NCBI GenBank assembly: GCA_947458415.1
Contig: CANGZG010000036.1
Span: 1 to 16,970, forward strand
Source of the DNA: Comamonadaceae bacterium
GTDB taxonomy: Bacteria > Pseudomonadota > Gammaproteobacteria > Burkholderiales > Burkholderiaceae_C
DNA length: 16,970 nt
Direction of reading: 5' to 3'
The notes beneath the pieces are model-generated. The model saw only the letters and a list, made by a program, of their open reading frames with translations. It was not told where the DNA came from and searched no databases. Numbering within the stretch: position 1 is the stretch's first letter; each line of letters begins with the position of its first letter. A program made the translations under genes and the position numbers. This document shows positions 6,785 through 13,860 of this stretch, piece by piece.

Positions 6785-7759
6785 TCAACCTTGGGTGCGA
6801 ATCGATTCCACCAGCGCGTTGATTTCTTGCACCAACGCGGCGGTCATGGGGGCTTCAAACGGATTATGTCCAGCGTTGTCGATCATGCGCAATTGGCTGT
6901 GGGGAAGTTGCTGATGCACCGACCATGCGGATTCAGGGCGACAAATCCAATCCAAGCGACCATGCAACAAGGTCACCGGCATGGCATGTAAGGGCCCCAA
7001 CTGCGACAGCAAGCCCTCTTTTGGAAAGAAGCAATGGTGCTGCAAATAATGGCTTTGCAAACGGTATTTGGCCAACAGCGTAGACGCTTCTGAGGCAGAT
7101 GGTTGGGTCAATGGCAGGTCTTGAAAGCGTCGGTTGGTCAGCGCGTTTTCCCAAGCCTGCCAAGCCAGCGCTGCCGTCAATGCCTCTTCATCATGGCCAT
7201 GCGACACACGTTGAATAAGTTGTGCCATCACGGTTGAACCGTTGACTTGCAAGTGACGCGTCAACGCTGCCCACGCATCAGGCATGCATTGCTGGGCATC
7301 CTCGAAAAACCAATGCAAATCTGTGGGCCGAGACAAAAACACCCCTCGGATCACCGCACCGGTGCACCGGCCTGGGTGGGCGCTGGCGTAGGCCAATCCC
7401 AAACCGCCGCCCCACGAACCGCCAACCACCAACCAGCGGTCAATTTGCAAATGCTCACGCAGTCTTTCGATGTCGTCGATCAAATCGGCCGTGGTGTTGG
7501 CTTGCAAAGGCCGCTTTGCCTGACTGCGTCCGCAACCCCGTTGATCAAACAACACGGCACGCACATGGGTGGGGTGAAACAGTTGCCGGTGACGTGGCCC
7601 GCAGCCACTGCCAGGCCCACCGTGCAGGAACACGACGGGCACGCCGCTGGCCTGACCACTTTCTTCAAAATAGACTGCATGGCCGTCTTTTTCGGGCAAA
7701 AAACCGTGTCGGTAAGGCGCTGTGGCTGGGTAGAGGTCGGGCAAAGTGGCTTCAGACAT
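6785..7759 (-). CDS. pip: Proline iminopeptidase (prolyl aminopeptidase)
   Basis: This 324-residue alpha/beta-hydrolase removes N-terminal proline from peptides in the cytoplasm (peptidase family S33). The start LYPATAPYRHGFLP is typical of the family. The oxyanion motif HGGPGSG lies at about residues 46-52, and the nucleophile elbow is GGSWGG with Ser115. The catalytic Asp appears in LLHGRLDWICRP and the His in IDNAGHNPFEAP. The length is usual. The ATG at 7759 is chosen by default. A TTG two codons upstream (7765) has a better-spaced AGGA, so the true start may be there. It heads the peptidase-kinase-regulator operon and is divergent from pqqA. In most bacteria pip is not linked to PQQ genes, which makes the neighbourhood notable. 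Confidence 0.93.
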   Translation of the reverse strand: MSEATLPDLYPATAPYRHGFLPEKDGHAVYFEESGQASGVPVVFLHGGPGSGCGPRHRQLFHPTHVRAVLFDQRGCGRSQAKRPLQANTTADLIDDIERLREHLQIDRWLVVGGSWGGGLGLAYASAHPGRCTGAVIRGVFLSRPTDLHWFFEDAQQCMPDAWAALTRHLQVNGSTVMAQLIQRVSHGHDEEALTAALAWQAWENALTNRRFQDLPLTQPSASEASTLLAKYRLQSHYLQHHCFFPKEGLLSQLGPLHAMPVTLLHGRLDWICRPESAWSVHQQLPHSQLRMIDNAGHNPFEAPMTAALVQEINALVESIRTQG

Positions 7760-7782
7760 AGCCAAGGATGCTATTCCTTTTG

Positions 7783-7807
7783 CCTTGGTATTGCGTTAAT
7801 ACAAAGG
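7783..7807. promoter_or_regulatory. 25-bp imperfect dyad between pip and pqqA
   Basis: CCTTGGTATT (7783-7792) and AATACAAAGG (7798-7807) are inverted repeats with nine of ten positions matching, around a five-base GCGTT centre. The element is 24 bases upstream of the pip ATG and about 167 bases upstream of pqqA. Its size and symmetry suit a dimeric regulator. It could equally form a leader hairpin in the pip transcript. The regulator is not known. Confidence 0.35.
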
Positions 7808-7902
7808 TAGTGGTGGGGCTTACCCTAGGATGAACTACAGAAAATCTTGAGGTCAGATTCCATGTGTCACCGATGGCAACGCCCACAGTGATGGGGCAAA
7901 GT

Positions 7903-7914
7903 ACACACCTGTGT
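7903..7914. promoter_or_regulatory. Palindrome ACACA-CC-TGTGT upstream of pqqA
   Basis: Perfect five-base arms around a CC centre lie 59 bases before the pqqA start codon, which is where an operator or promoter element of the pqq operon would be expected. I could not identify a convincing -35/-10 pair nearby; CAGAAT at 7916-7921 is the best -10-like hexamer but lacks a matching -35. Confidence 0.25.
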
Positions 7915-7973
7915 TCAGAATGTCTCTGTACGCGATTGGCCGTGATCAGCGGCGTGACTTTAGGAGATACACC

Positions 7974-8048
7974 ATGAAATGGCAAACACCTGCAGCTAGC
8001 GACATGCGTTTCGGTTTCGAAATCACCATGTACATCGCTAACCGTTAA
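7974..8048 (+). CDS. pqqA: PqqA, PQQ precursor peptide
   Basis: This 24-residue ribosomally made peptide is the substrate from which PQQ is built. The sequence begins MKWQTPAASD, continues MRFGFEITMYIANR, and ends at a TAA. Glu16 and Tyr20 stand in the invariant E-x3-Y arrangement, and the FGFEITMYIANR end matches the family closely. AGGAGA (7962-7967) six bases upstream is a strong ribosome-binding site, the best in the operon, fitting high expression of the precursor. PqqD binds the peptide and PqqE joins the Glu and Tyr side chains by a carbon-carbon bond. It is immediately followed by two terminator-like hairpins before pqqB. Confidence 0.97.
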   Translation: MKWQTPAASDMRFGFEITMYIANR

Positions 8049-8057
8049 TTTGACGGT

Positions 8058-8090
8058 GGTCTGTCGGGGCAACCCGGCAGACCTTTTTTT
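8058..8090 (+). terminator. First intrinsic terminator/attenuator after pqqA
   Basis: An 11-base-pair stem GGTCTGTCGGG (8058-8068) / CCCGGCAGACC (8073-8083), with one T-G wobble and a GCAA (GNRA) tetraloop, is followed by seven T (8084-8090). It starts nine bases after the pqqA stop. It should end most transcripts after pqqA, or protect the 3' end of a short pqqA RNA, leaving limited read-through into pqqB-E. Confidence 0.88.
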
Positions 8091-8112
8091 CGCTTCCTTT
8101 GTATTTTGATGT

Positions 8113-8137
8113 TCCGCGCTTGACGCGGATTTTTTTT
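8113..8137 (+). terminator. Second intrinsic terminator/attenuator before pqqB
   Basis: TCCGCG (8113-8118) pairs with CGCGGA (8124-8129) around a CTTGA loop and is followed by eight T (8130-8137). It lies 22 bases after the first terminator's T-run and 14 bases before the pqqB GTG. The stem is short but GC-rich. Two hairpins in series point to strong down-regulation of pqqB-E relative to pqqA. Confidence 0.78.
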
Positions 8138-8151
8138 AAAGCGGCGCTATT

Positions 8152-9066
8152 GTGAAAATTCATGTGCTTGGTTCGGCCGCTGGTGGCGGATTCCCTCAAT
8201 GGAATTGCAATTGTCCTCAATGCAGCGCGGTGCGCGCGGGCAGTGCGCACCATGTGGCGCGCACACAATCTTCCATTGCGGTCTGCGCCAATGACACCGA
8301 CTGGCTGCTCGTCAATGCATCGCCTGATGTGTTGCAACAAATCAAAGCGTTCCCCGCCTTGCAACCCGCGCGCGCATTGCGCGACACAGGCATTGCTGCC
8401 GTGCTGCTGATGGATGCCCAAATTGACCACACCACGGGCTTGTTGATGCTGCGCGAGCACCGTCAAAAATTACCTTTGTACTGCCACCCGTTGGTACGTG
8501 AAGACTTGAGCACGGGTAACCCGCTGTTCAAAGTGTTGTCGCATTACTGTGGCATCGATTGGCATGAGTTGCATTTGCAAACCGCCTTCGATGTGCCCGG
8601 GCTTCATGGGTTGCAATTCGAAGCACTGCCTTTGATCAGCAATGCCCCGCCTTACTCGCCGCACAGAGACAAGCCTCAACCCGGCGACAACGTGGGACTG
8701 AAAGTGCTTGATGAACAGACTGGCAAAACCCTGTTTTATGCGCCTGGCTTGGGACAAATGGAGCCGCATGTGTGGCAGGCCATGCAATCGGCCGACTGCG
8801 TGATGGTTGACGGGACCTTGTGGACCGACGACGAAATGATTGCATTGGGTGCATCGAAAAAAACCTCACGTGCCATGGGACACATGCCCCAAAGCGGCGA
8901 AGGCGGCATGATCGAATGGCTTGATAAGCTGCCCAGCCATGTGCGGAAAATTTTGATCCACATCAACAACACCAATCCGATTTTGGACGACAGCAGCCCG
9001 CAGCGCCAAACCTTGAAGTCTCACGGCATCGAGGTGGCATTTGATGGCATGGAGATCACCCTGTGA
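8152..9066 (+). CDS. pqqB: PqqB, PQQ biosynthesis metallo-beta-lactamase-fold protein
   Basis: This 304-residue protein starts MKIHVLGSAAGGGFPQWNCN, the hallmark PqqB N-terminus, with zinc-site cysteines C19, C21 and C24 (CNCPQC). DAQIDHTTGLLMLREH is the family version of the metallo-beta-lactamase metal-binding region, and ADCVMVDGTLWTDDEM and GHMPQSGEGGM are also typical. PqqB acts in the cytoplasm as an iron-dependent oxygenase thought to hydroxylate the tyrosine ring of the crosslinked precursor. The start is a GTG without a clear ribosome-binding site, only 14 bases after the second terminator, so translation as well as transcription should be weak. It overlaps the pqqC start by four bases (GTGA). 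Confidence 0.96.
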   Translation: MKIHVLGSAAGGGFPQWNCNCPQCSAVRAGSAHHVARTQSSIAVCANDTDWLLVNASPDVLQQIKAFPALQPARALRDTGIAAVLLMDAQIDHTTGLLMLREHRQKLPLYCHPLVREDLSTGNPLFKVLSHYCGIDWHELHLQTAFDVPGLHGLQFEALPLISNAPPYSPHRDKPQPGDNVGLKVLDEQTGKTLFYAPGLGQMEPHVWQAMQSADCVMVDGTLWTDDEMIALGASKKTSRAMGHMPQSGEGGMIEWLDKLPSHVRKILIHINNTNPILDDSSPQRQTLKSHGIEVAFDGMEITL

Positions 9067-9824
9067 ACAACACAATGAACGAAGCGCTGGCTGATACACG
9101 CACACCTTGGGGCGCCGAAGAATTTGAAACCTTGCTGCGCGGCAAAAGCACCAGCTACCACATCCACCATCCGTTTCATGTGATGATGGCTGAAGGCAAA
9201 CTCAATGCGGCGCAATTGCGCGGTTGGGTGGCCAATCGGTTTTATTACCAAATTTCCATCCCGCTGAAAGACGCGGCCATTCTGTCCAATTGCAACGACC
9301 GCGAGATTCGACGCGAATGGATTTTGCGCATCCTCGATCACGATGGCTTTGAATTGAACGGCTTGAAAGACGAAGGCGGCATTGAAGCATGGATCCATTT
9401 GGGTCAAGCCGTGGGGTTGAGCCGTGACGATGTCACTTCGCTTCGCTATGTGGCGCCTGCCAGCCGATTCGCGGTCGATGCCTATGTCAATTTTGCACGG
9501 CGACAGCCTTGGCAAGAGGCGGTGGCCTCCAGCCTCACCGAATTGTTTGCGCCGCACATACACCAGCAGCGCATTGACACTTGGCCAGAAAAATACCCAT
9601 GGGTGGACCCCACGGGTTTGCAGTATTTCAAAAACCGGTTGACCCAAGCGCGTCGCGATGTGGCGCATGGTTTGAAATTCACGTTGGACTATTTCAGCCA
9701 GACCCGCGCTTTGCAAGAGCGTGCCTTGGAAATTTTGCAATTCAAACTCAACGTGTTGTGGGCTTTGGCGGACGCCATCATGCTTGACCAATGCAACGTG
9801 CAAATCACAGGACCGAAAACATGA
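9063..9824 (+). CDS. pqqC: PqqC, pyrroloquinoline-quinone synthase
   Basis: This 253-residue cofactor-free oxidase catalyses the last step, ring closure and eight-electron oxidation of AHQQ to PQQ with oxygen. The YHIHHPFHVMM, GWVANRFYYQ and ILDHDG stretches align with the Klebsiella enzyme. Active-site residues His24, Arg50, Gln54 and His84 there correspond to His33, Arg59, Gln63 and His93 here. The GTG at 9063 is preferred because GGAG (9051-9054) lies eight bases upstream and the overlap with the pqqB stop implies coupling. An ATG at 9075 would lose four non-conserved residues and has no ribosome-binding site. The stop overlaps pqqD in an ATGA. Confidence 0.97.
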   Translation: MNNTMNEALADTRTPWGAEEFETLLRGKSTSYHIHHPFHVMMAEGKLNAAQLRGWVANRFYYQISIPLKDAAILSNCNDREIRREWILRILDHDGFELNGLKDEGGIEAWIHLGQAVGLSRDDVTSLRYVAPASRFAVDAYVNFARRQPWQEAVASSLTELFAPHIHQQRIDTWPEKYPWVDPTGLQYFKNRLTQARRDVAHGLKFTLDYFSQTRALQERALEILQFKLNVLWALADAIMLDQCNVQITGPKT

Positions 9825-10099
9825 GCGCCGATGACGCCGTGCTGTTGAGCACCCCCGCTTTGTCCGCCATGTTTCGTTTGCAATGGGAAGAAGTTCAGCA
9901 GGCGTGGGTGCTGCTTTACCCTGAAGGCATGGTCAAGTTGAATGGCAGTGCAGGTGAAATCATCAAACGTTTAGACGGCAAGAAAAATGTCACTGCATTG
10001 ATCGCGGAATTGGAAAAAGATTTTGAGACCACGGGTTTGCAACAGGATGTGCTGTCCTTTTTGGACATCGCCAAACAACAAGGTTGGGTGAAAGCATGA
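9821..10099 (+). CDS. pqqD: PqqD, PqqA-binding peptide chaperone
   Basis: This 92-residue winged-helix protein is the prototype RiPP recognition element. It binds the PqqA peptide and hands it to PqqE. Visible family traits are FRLQWEEVQQAWVLLYPEGM, then LNGSAGEIIKRLDGKKNVTA and the final helix ending QQGWVKA. Length is normal (about 90 residues). The ATG at 9821 is in the ATGA overlap with pqqC, with AGGA eight bases upstream, and is preferred to an upstream in-frame start inside pqqC. It in turn overlaps pqqE by four bases, as expected for a partner made in equal amounts. Confidence 0.96.
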   Translation: MSADDAVLLSTPALSAMFRLQWEEVQQAWVLLYPEGMVKLNGSAGEIIKRLDGKKNVTALIAELEKDFETTGLQQDVLSFLDIAKQQGWVKA

Positions 10100-11247
10100 C
10101 GCCGACGATCAATGGCAAAGAAGTGACGGTCGGTCCACCCTTGTGGCTGCTCGCAGAAGTGACCTATGCATGCCCGTTGCATTGTGTCTTTTGTTACAAC
10201 CCGGTCGATTACACCCAACACGGTCCCGAATTGACCACGCAAGAATGGATCAAAGTGTTGCGCGATGCACGCGCGGCCGGCAGCGTGCAATGCGGTTTCT
10301 CTGGCGGCGAGCCTCTGGTGCGTGATGACTTGGAAACGTTGGTGGCCGAGGCGCACAAACTGGGTTTTTATACCAACCTGTTGACATCGGGCATTGGTTT
10401 CACGCCCGAGCGAGCGAAGGCTTTGAAAGAGGCGGGGTTGGACCACGTGCAGCTCTCGTTTCAGGATTCCACCCGTGAGCTCAACGACTTTTTGTCGCAC
10501 ACCAAAACCTTTGCATTGAAACAAAAAGCGGCGCAGTTGATCCAAGCCAATGGCTGGCCGATGGTGCTCAATTGCGTGATTCACCGTTTGAACATTGACT
10601 ACATTGACAAGATCATTGAGCTGGCGGTCGATTTGGGGGCTGAGTACTTGGAATTGGCCAACAGCCAATACTATTCATGGGCACAACTCAATCGCGAAGG
10701 TTTGATGCCGAGTCGAGAGCAACTGCAGCGCGCTGAGCGTGTGACCAATGAATACCGCGAAAAACTGGGCGACAAATTGCCCATCTTTTTCGTGGTGCCC
10801 GATTACTATGAAACCCGTCCCAAAAAATGCATGAATGGTTGGGGAAATATTTTCCTGACCATCACGCCAGACGGTTCTGCATTGCCTTGTCACACCGCCA
10901 AAATGATCAAGCATTTGGAATTTCCAAATGTGAAGAACATGTCGGTGAAAGACATTTGGTACGAGTCCGAATCGTTCAACCATTACCGTGGTGATGCGTG
11001 GATGAAAGACCCGTGCCGCACTTGCGAAGACAAGGAAAAAGACCTCGGCGGCTGCCGTTGTCAGGCGCTGATGTTGACCGGCGACGCGGCGAATGCCGAC
11101 CCCGTGTGTGACAAGTCACAGCACCACCAAGTGGTGTTGGATGCGGTCGCGTTTGCGCAAATACCCGACACCCAGCGCGTGGAAGTCAAGCCCTTGGTGT
11201 TTCGGGACCCGATCAATTCACGCAAACTCAGTTCGGTTCAGTCTTGA
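10096..11247 (+). CDS. pqqE: PqqE, radical SAM enzyme crosslinking PqqA Glu-Tyr
   Basis: This 383-residue radical-SAM/SPASM enzyme uses S-adenosylmethionine and iron-sulfur clusters to form the carbon-carbon bond between Glu16 and Tyr20 of PqqA. The SAM-cluster motif is C26-PLH-C30-VF-C33, followed by GFSGGEPLVRDD. The C-terminal SPASM region carries the auxiliary-cluster cysteines (LPCHTAK; CRTCEDKEKDLGGCRC; PVCDKSQHH). The length and ending are typical. The start at 10096 overlaps the pqqD stop (ATGA). It is the last gene of the operon here; no pqqF follows. Its last ten bases overlap the convergent DUF442 gene, and no hairpin terminator lies between them. Confidence 0.97.
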   Translation: MTPTINGKEVTVGPPLWLLAEVTYACPLHCVFCYNPVDYTQHGPELTTQEWIKVLRDARAAGSVQCGFSGGEPLVRDDLETLVAEAHKLGFYTNLLTSGIGFTPERAKALKEAGLDHVQLSFQDSTRELNDFLSHTKTFALKQKAAQLIQANGWPMVLNCVIHRLNIDYIDKIIELAVDLGAEYLELANSQYYSWAQLNREGLMPSREQLQRAERVTNEYREKLGDKLPIFFVVPDYYETRPKKCMNGWGNIFLTITPDGSALPCHTAKMIKHLEFPNVKNMSVKDIWYESESFNHYRGDAWMKDPCRTCEDKEKDLGGCRCQALMLTGDAANADPVCDKSQHHQVVLDAVAFAQIPDTQRVEVKPLVFRDPINSRKLSSVQS

Positions 11248-11570
11248 CCCATCATCCACAGTTGGGTTGAACGCGCACCACTGCGGCAAAACGCCAGCAC
11301 TGGCCCCGGCGCGTTGTTGACCAATGTTGCCATCTCTTTGATTTGATCGGGCGTGATGGCGCCACTGATGACAGGCAAATAGTGGTAGATCAAGCCTGCC
11401 GCTTCGGCGGCTGTTTGCATTTGCGCCGAGGTGGGTTGATCGGGGCCACCTTCCATGTCAGGCCGGTTGTTGATCACCGTGTGAAACCCATGTTGCGCCA
11501 AGGCGGGCATGTGCTCGGGTGCCAATTGCGGGGCAGTGGCGAAATGGTCGGTGTGCTTCGTGACTTGCAT
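11238..11570 (-). CDS. DUF442 (TIGR01244-like) phosphatase/sulfurtransferase-fold protein
   Basis: This 110-residue cytoplasmic protein belongs to the small phosphatase-like family once called beta-lactamase-hydrolase-like. The likely catalytic loop is Cys95-RSGA-Arg100 in VLAFCRSGARSTQLW, and the conserved front part is GFHTVINNRPDMEGGPDQPT. Some relatives are fused to persulfide dioxygenases or sulfide-handling proteins, so a role in sulfur transfer is possible, but the substrate is unknown. AGGAA five bases before the ATG supports the start. It follows the adhesin-E-like gene by 23 bases on the same strand. Its 3' end overlaps pqqE by ten bases, tail to tail. Confidence 0.88.
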   Translation of the reverse strand: MQVTKHTDHFATAPQLAPEHMPALAQHGFHTVINNRPDMEGGPDQPTSAQMQTAAEAAGLIYHYLPVISGAITPDQIKEMATLVNNAPGPVLAFCRSGARSTQLWMMGQD

Positions 11571-11593
11571 AAAGTTCCTGTGGAGAGACGGCG

Positions 11594-12082
11594 TCAGTGA
11601 CTGGGTTTGGCGTCGCCTTGTGCGGCGGCGGGTGCTTCTTTGGCGGGCGCAGATTTATCGTCTTTGGCTTTGCTTGGGCCCTTTGCGCGGGAAGGTTGAC
11701 CGCACAGCATGCTGATGACTTTCTCCGCCACCGTGTCACCACTGACGGGTTTCCAAGGGGTGGATTGGGTGCTGGTGAACAGCGTCTTGCCTTCGCCCAT
11801 GGCCTCGGATTTGGAAGCAAATGCCAATGTGCGTCGTCTGGATTCGTGGCAATCGTATTCCATCAACACCAATCTGGATTTGACACCGGCCTTGGATTTG
11901 TCGTTGAGGTCGATCAAATGCCAAGCCTGCGGGAACACGCTGCTGGCGCGGATTTTGTCGGGGTCAATGTAGACCACGGCCAGGTAGTTTTCATCTACTT
12001 TTTCCCATTCGGCCATGGCCATCCAAGGCAGGCAGCACAACCACAGGGCGAAGATCCATTTCAAACAGCGGATGGGGTTCAT
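11594..12082 (-). CDS. Surface-adhesin-E-like exported protein
   Basis: This 162-residue protein has a signal peptide (MNPIRCLKWIFALWLCCLPW then MAMA, cleavage before EWEKVDEN), so it acts in the periplasm or at the surface. The core, with WEKVDENYLAVVYIDPDKIR, a central MEYDCHESRRRTLAFASKS and a late MLCGQP, matches the layout of the surface-adhesin E domain, with two cysteines that may pair. That domain occurs in Haemophilus protein E and in many uncharacterised betaproteobacterial proteins. The last 30 residues are a low-complexity Lys/Ala/Pro/Ser tail. The start at 12082 is chosen for the signal peptide; an upstream in-frame GTG/ATG would hide it and run into recD. It lies 35 bases after recD on the same strand. 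Confidence 0.72.
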   Translation of the reverse strand: MNPIRCLKWIFALWLCCLPWMAMAEWEKVDENYLAVVYIDPDKIRASSVFPQAWHLIDLNDKSKAGVKSRLVLMEYDCHESRRRTLAFASKSEAMGEGKTLFTSTQSTPWKPVSGDTVAEKVISMLCGQPSRAKGPSKAKDDKSAPAKEAPAAAQGDAKPSH

Positions 12083-12117
12083 GCCCGCATTTTGCCATTG
12101 AAGAAACAGCGCAGCGA

Positions 12118-13860
12118 TCAGTCCAGTCCGCCGCTGCGTTGCACCTGCTTTTCGACCGCCTGCATCAGCCATTCCGGGGCAGGTGCCCACACACACAAGC
12201 GCTTCTTGGCGCGGGTCATGCCGGTGTAAATCAGTTCGCGGGTTAATAAAGGAACAGGCTGGTCGGGCAACACCAACAGCACGTGTTCAAACTCTGAACC
12301 TTGCGATTGGTGAACGGTCATGGCAAACACCGTGTCCACATCGTCAAGCCGACCGGGTACTTGCCAGCGCACACCGCCATTGGCGTCGGCGAAGGCCACA
12401 CGCAGTCGAATGGTGCCCTCAACCATTTTGGGCAAACACAGGCCGAGGTCACCGTTCATCAGACCCAGCGCGTAATCATTTCGCCTGGCCATCACGGGTC
12501 GGCCCACAAACCATGCTTGGTCAGCAAACCCCAAAGCGTGTTGCAGTTGTCGGTTAAAGCCTTGCACACCCCAACGGCCTTCGCGCACCGCGCACAACAC
12601 GCCCATGCGGGTGAAACTTTGCAACAAGGCCGTGGCCGATGCATCGCTGCAATGGCTGGACGCTGATTGAAACTCAGCCAGCTCGTCAAGCCATGGTTGC
12701 CAACCCTGTTTGATTTGCTGCAACGTGTCAGTATGCGTGCTGTGAGGTTCGCTCAACCGCGAGACCACAGCATCAGAGGCAAAACACCCTTGCGGGGCTT
12801 CCTCCCAAAGCGCACGCAAACCAGCGCGGTCACCTCGGTTGGCCGCACGCGCCCATCGACCAATGCCTTGGGTGGCATCAAACCGGTGACTGTGAACCAA
12901 GCTGATGGTGTGGCTTGACAGCCAATGGCCTTGACACAGTTGCGCCATGACTGCACCAGCTTCCACCGATGCCAATTGGTCTTTGTCACCGAGCAAAATC
13001 AACCGGGCGGACAATGGCACGGCTTGCAGCAAGCGCGCCATGAGTTCCAAGTCGATCATGGACGCCTCATCCACCACCACCACATCCGGTGGGTTGCTCG
13101 AATGGGCTTGCGCAGCATCAGTCAACAACCACCGATGCAAGGTCAACGCGGTGTCTGGCAACACCTGCGCTTCTTGTTCGGGTAACAGAGAACGAGCTTG
13201 TGCCATGGTTTGCGACAACCGCGCGGCTGCTTTGCCAGTGGGTGCGGTCAGCACCACATGCAATGGCGCAGACGCATTCGCTTGCAACAGACGCAACAGT
13301 TTGACGACCGTGGTGGTTTTTCCGGTGCCAGGTCCACCGGTGATCAAGGTGACTGCATGGGCAGCGGCATGGGCGCAGGCTTCACGTTGCATGTCTGGTG
13401 TGGTGCCCGTGGGACCGAACAAGCCATCGAGTTGCAAAGACAAATTGGCAGGCGCCGTGATGTGTCGCTGCAAACGCGCCGACAGATTTTCTCGAATGGT
13501 TTGCTCCGCTTGCCAAGCCCTTCGCAAGTACAAGCGCTGGCCATCCCACACCAACGGGGATTGTTCACCCTGCGCCCAAGGCAAATGGGGCGCAGTGCTC
13601 GCCAAATCTGCTGGCAGTGCTTGGCATTGCTCGGGGGTCCAACCCAACACCGCCGCCGCTTGGGTTGACCAATCACGCAAGTCCAAGCACGCATGACCGC
13701 GCCCCCATTGGTAACTGGTCAGCGCGGCCAGCCAGCGGTGCTGCAACCATTCCGATGGTTGCTGCTGTTGACAAAATTGGGCGAAAGCCACATCCAGCGG
13801 TTGCAGCGGCGTTCGCGCACTGCCGTGCCATGCGTGTCGGGTGAGTTCATGCAATGTCAT
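12118..13860 (-). CDS. recD: RecD, exodeoxyribonuclease V alpha subunit
   Basis: This 580-residue SF1B helicase is the 5'-3' motor of the RecBCD complex, which unwinds and degrades double-strand ends and starts recombination at Chi sites. Walker A is GGPGTGKT (residues 175-182) and Walker B is VVVVDEASMID (about 260-270). LILLGDKDQLASVEAGAV, VHQSQGSEFEHVL and IYTGMTRAKKRL are motifs III, V and VI. The N-terminal 150 residues are the RecB-contacting part. Length is near the E. coli protein (608). The ATG overlaps the recB stop (ATGA), with AGGA eight bases upstream. It is the RecD1 type because it is paired with RecB. Confidence 0.96.
   Translation of the reverse strand: MTLHELTRHAWHGSARTPLQPLDVAFAQFCQQQQPSEWLQHRWLAALTSYQWGRGHACLDLRDWSTQAAAVLGWTPEQCQALPADLASTAPHLPWAQGEQSPLVWDGQRLYLRRAWQAEQTIRENLSARLQRHITAPANLSLQLDGLFGPTGTTPDMQREACAHAAAHAVTLITGGPGTGKTTTVVKLLRLLQANASAPLHVVLTAPTGKAAARLSQTMAQARSLLPEQEAQVLPDTALTLHRWLLTDAAQAHSSNPPDVVVVDEASMIDLELMARLLQAVPLSARLILLGDKDQLASVEAGAVMAQLCQGHWLSSHTISLVHSHRFDATQGIGRWARAANRGDRAGLRALWEEAPQGCFASDAVVSRLSEPHSTHTDTLQQIKQGWQPWLDELAEFQSASSHCSDASATALLQSFTRMGVLCAVREGRWGVQGFNRQLQHALGFADQAWFVGRPVMARRNDYALGLMNGDLGLCLPKMVEGTIRLRVAFADANGGVRWQVPGRLDDVDTVFAMTVHQSQGSEFEHVLLVLPDQPVPLLTRELIYTGMTRAKKRLCVWAPAPEWLMQAVEKQVQRSGGLD

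Noticed and set aside
8109..8123. Four-codon open frame (ATG TTC CGC GCT TGA) overlapping the left arm of the second terminator, as a possible leader peptide
   Set aside because: There is no ribosome-binding site upstream, and such a short frame is expected by chance; attractive for attenuation but unsupported.
12947..13696. Long plus-strand open frame inside recD (249 residues)
   Set aside because: It lies entirely opposite a convincing RecD with all helicase motifs; its cysteine- and serine-rich composition is that of a shadow frame.
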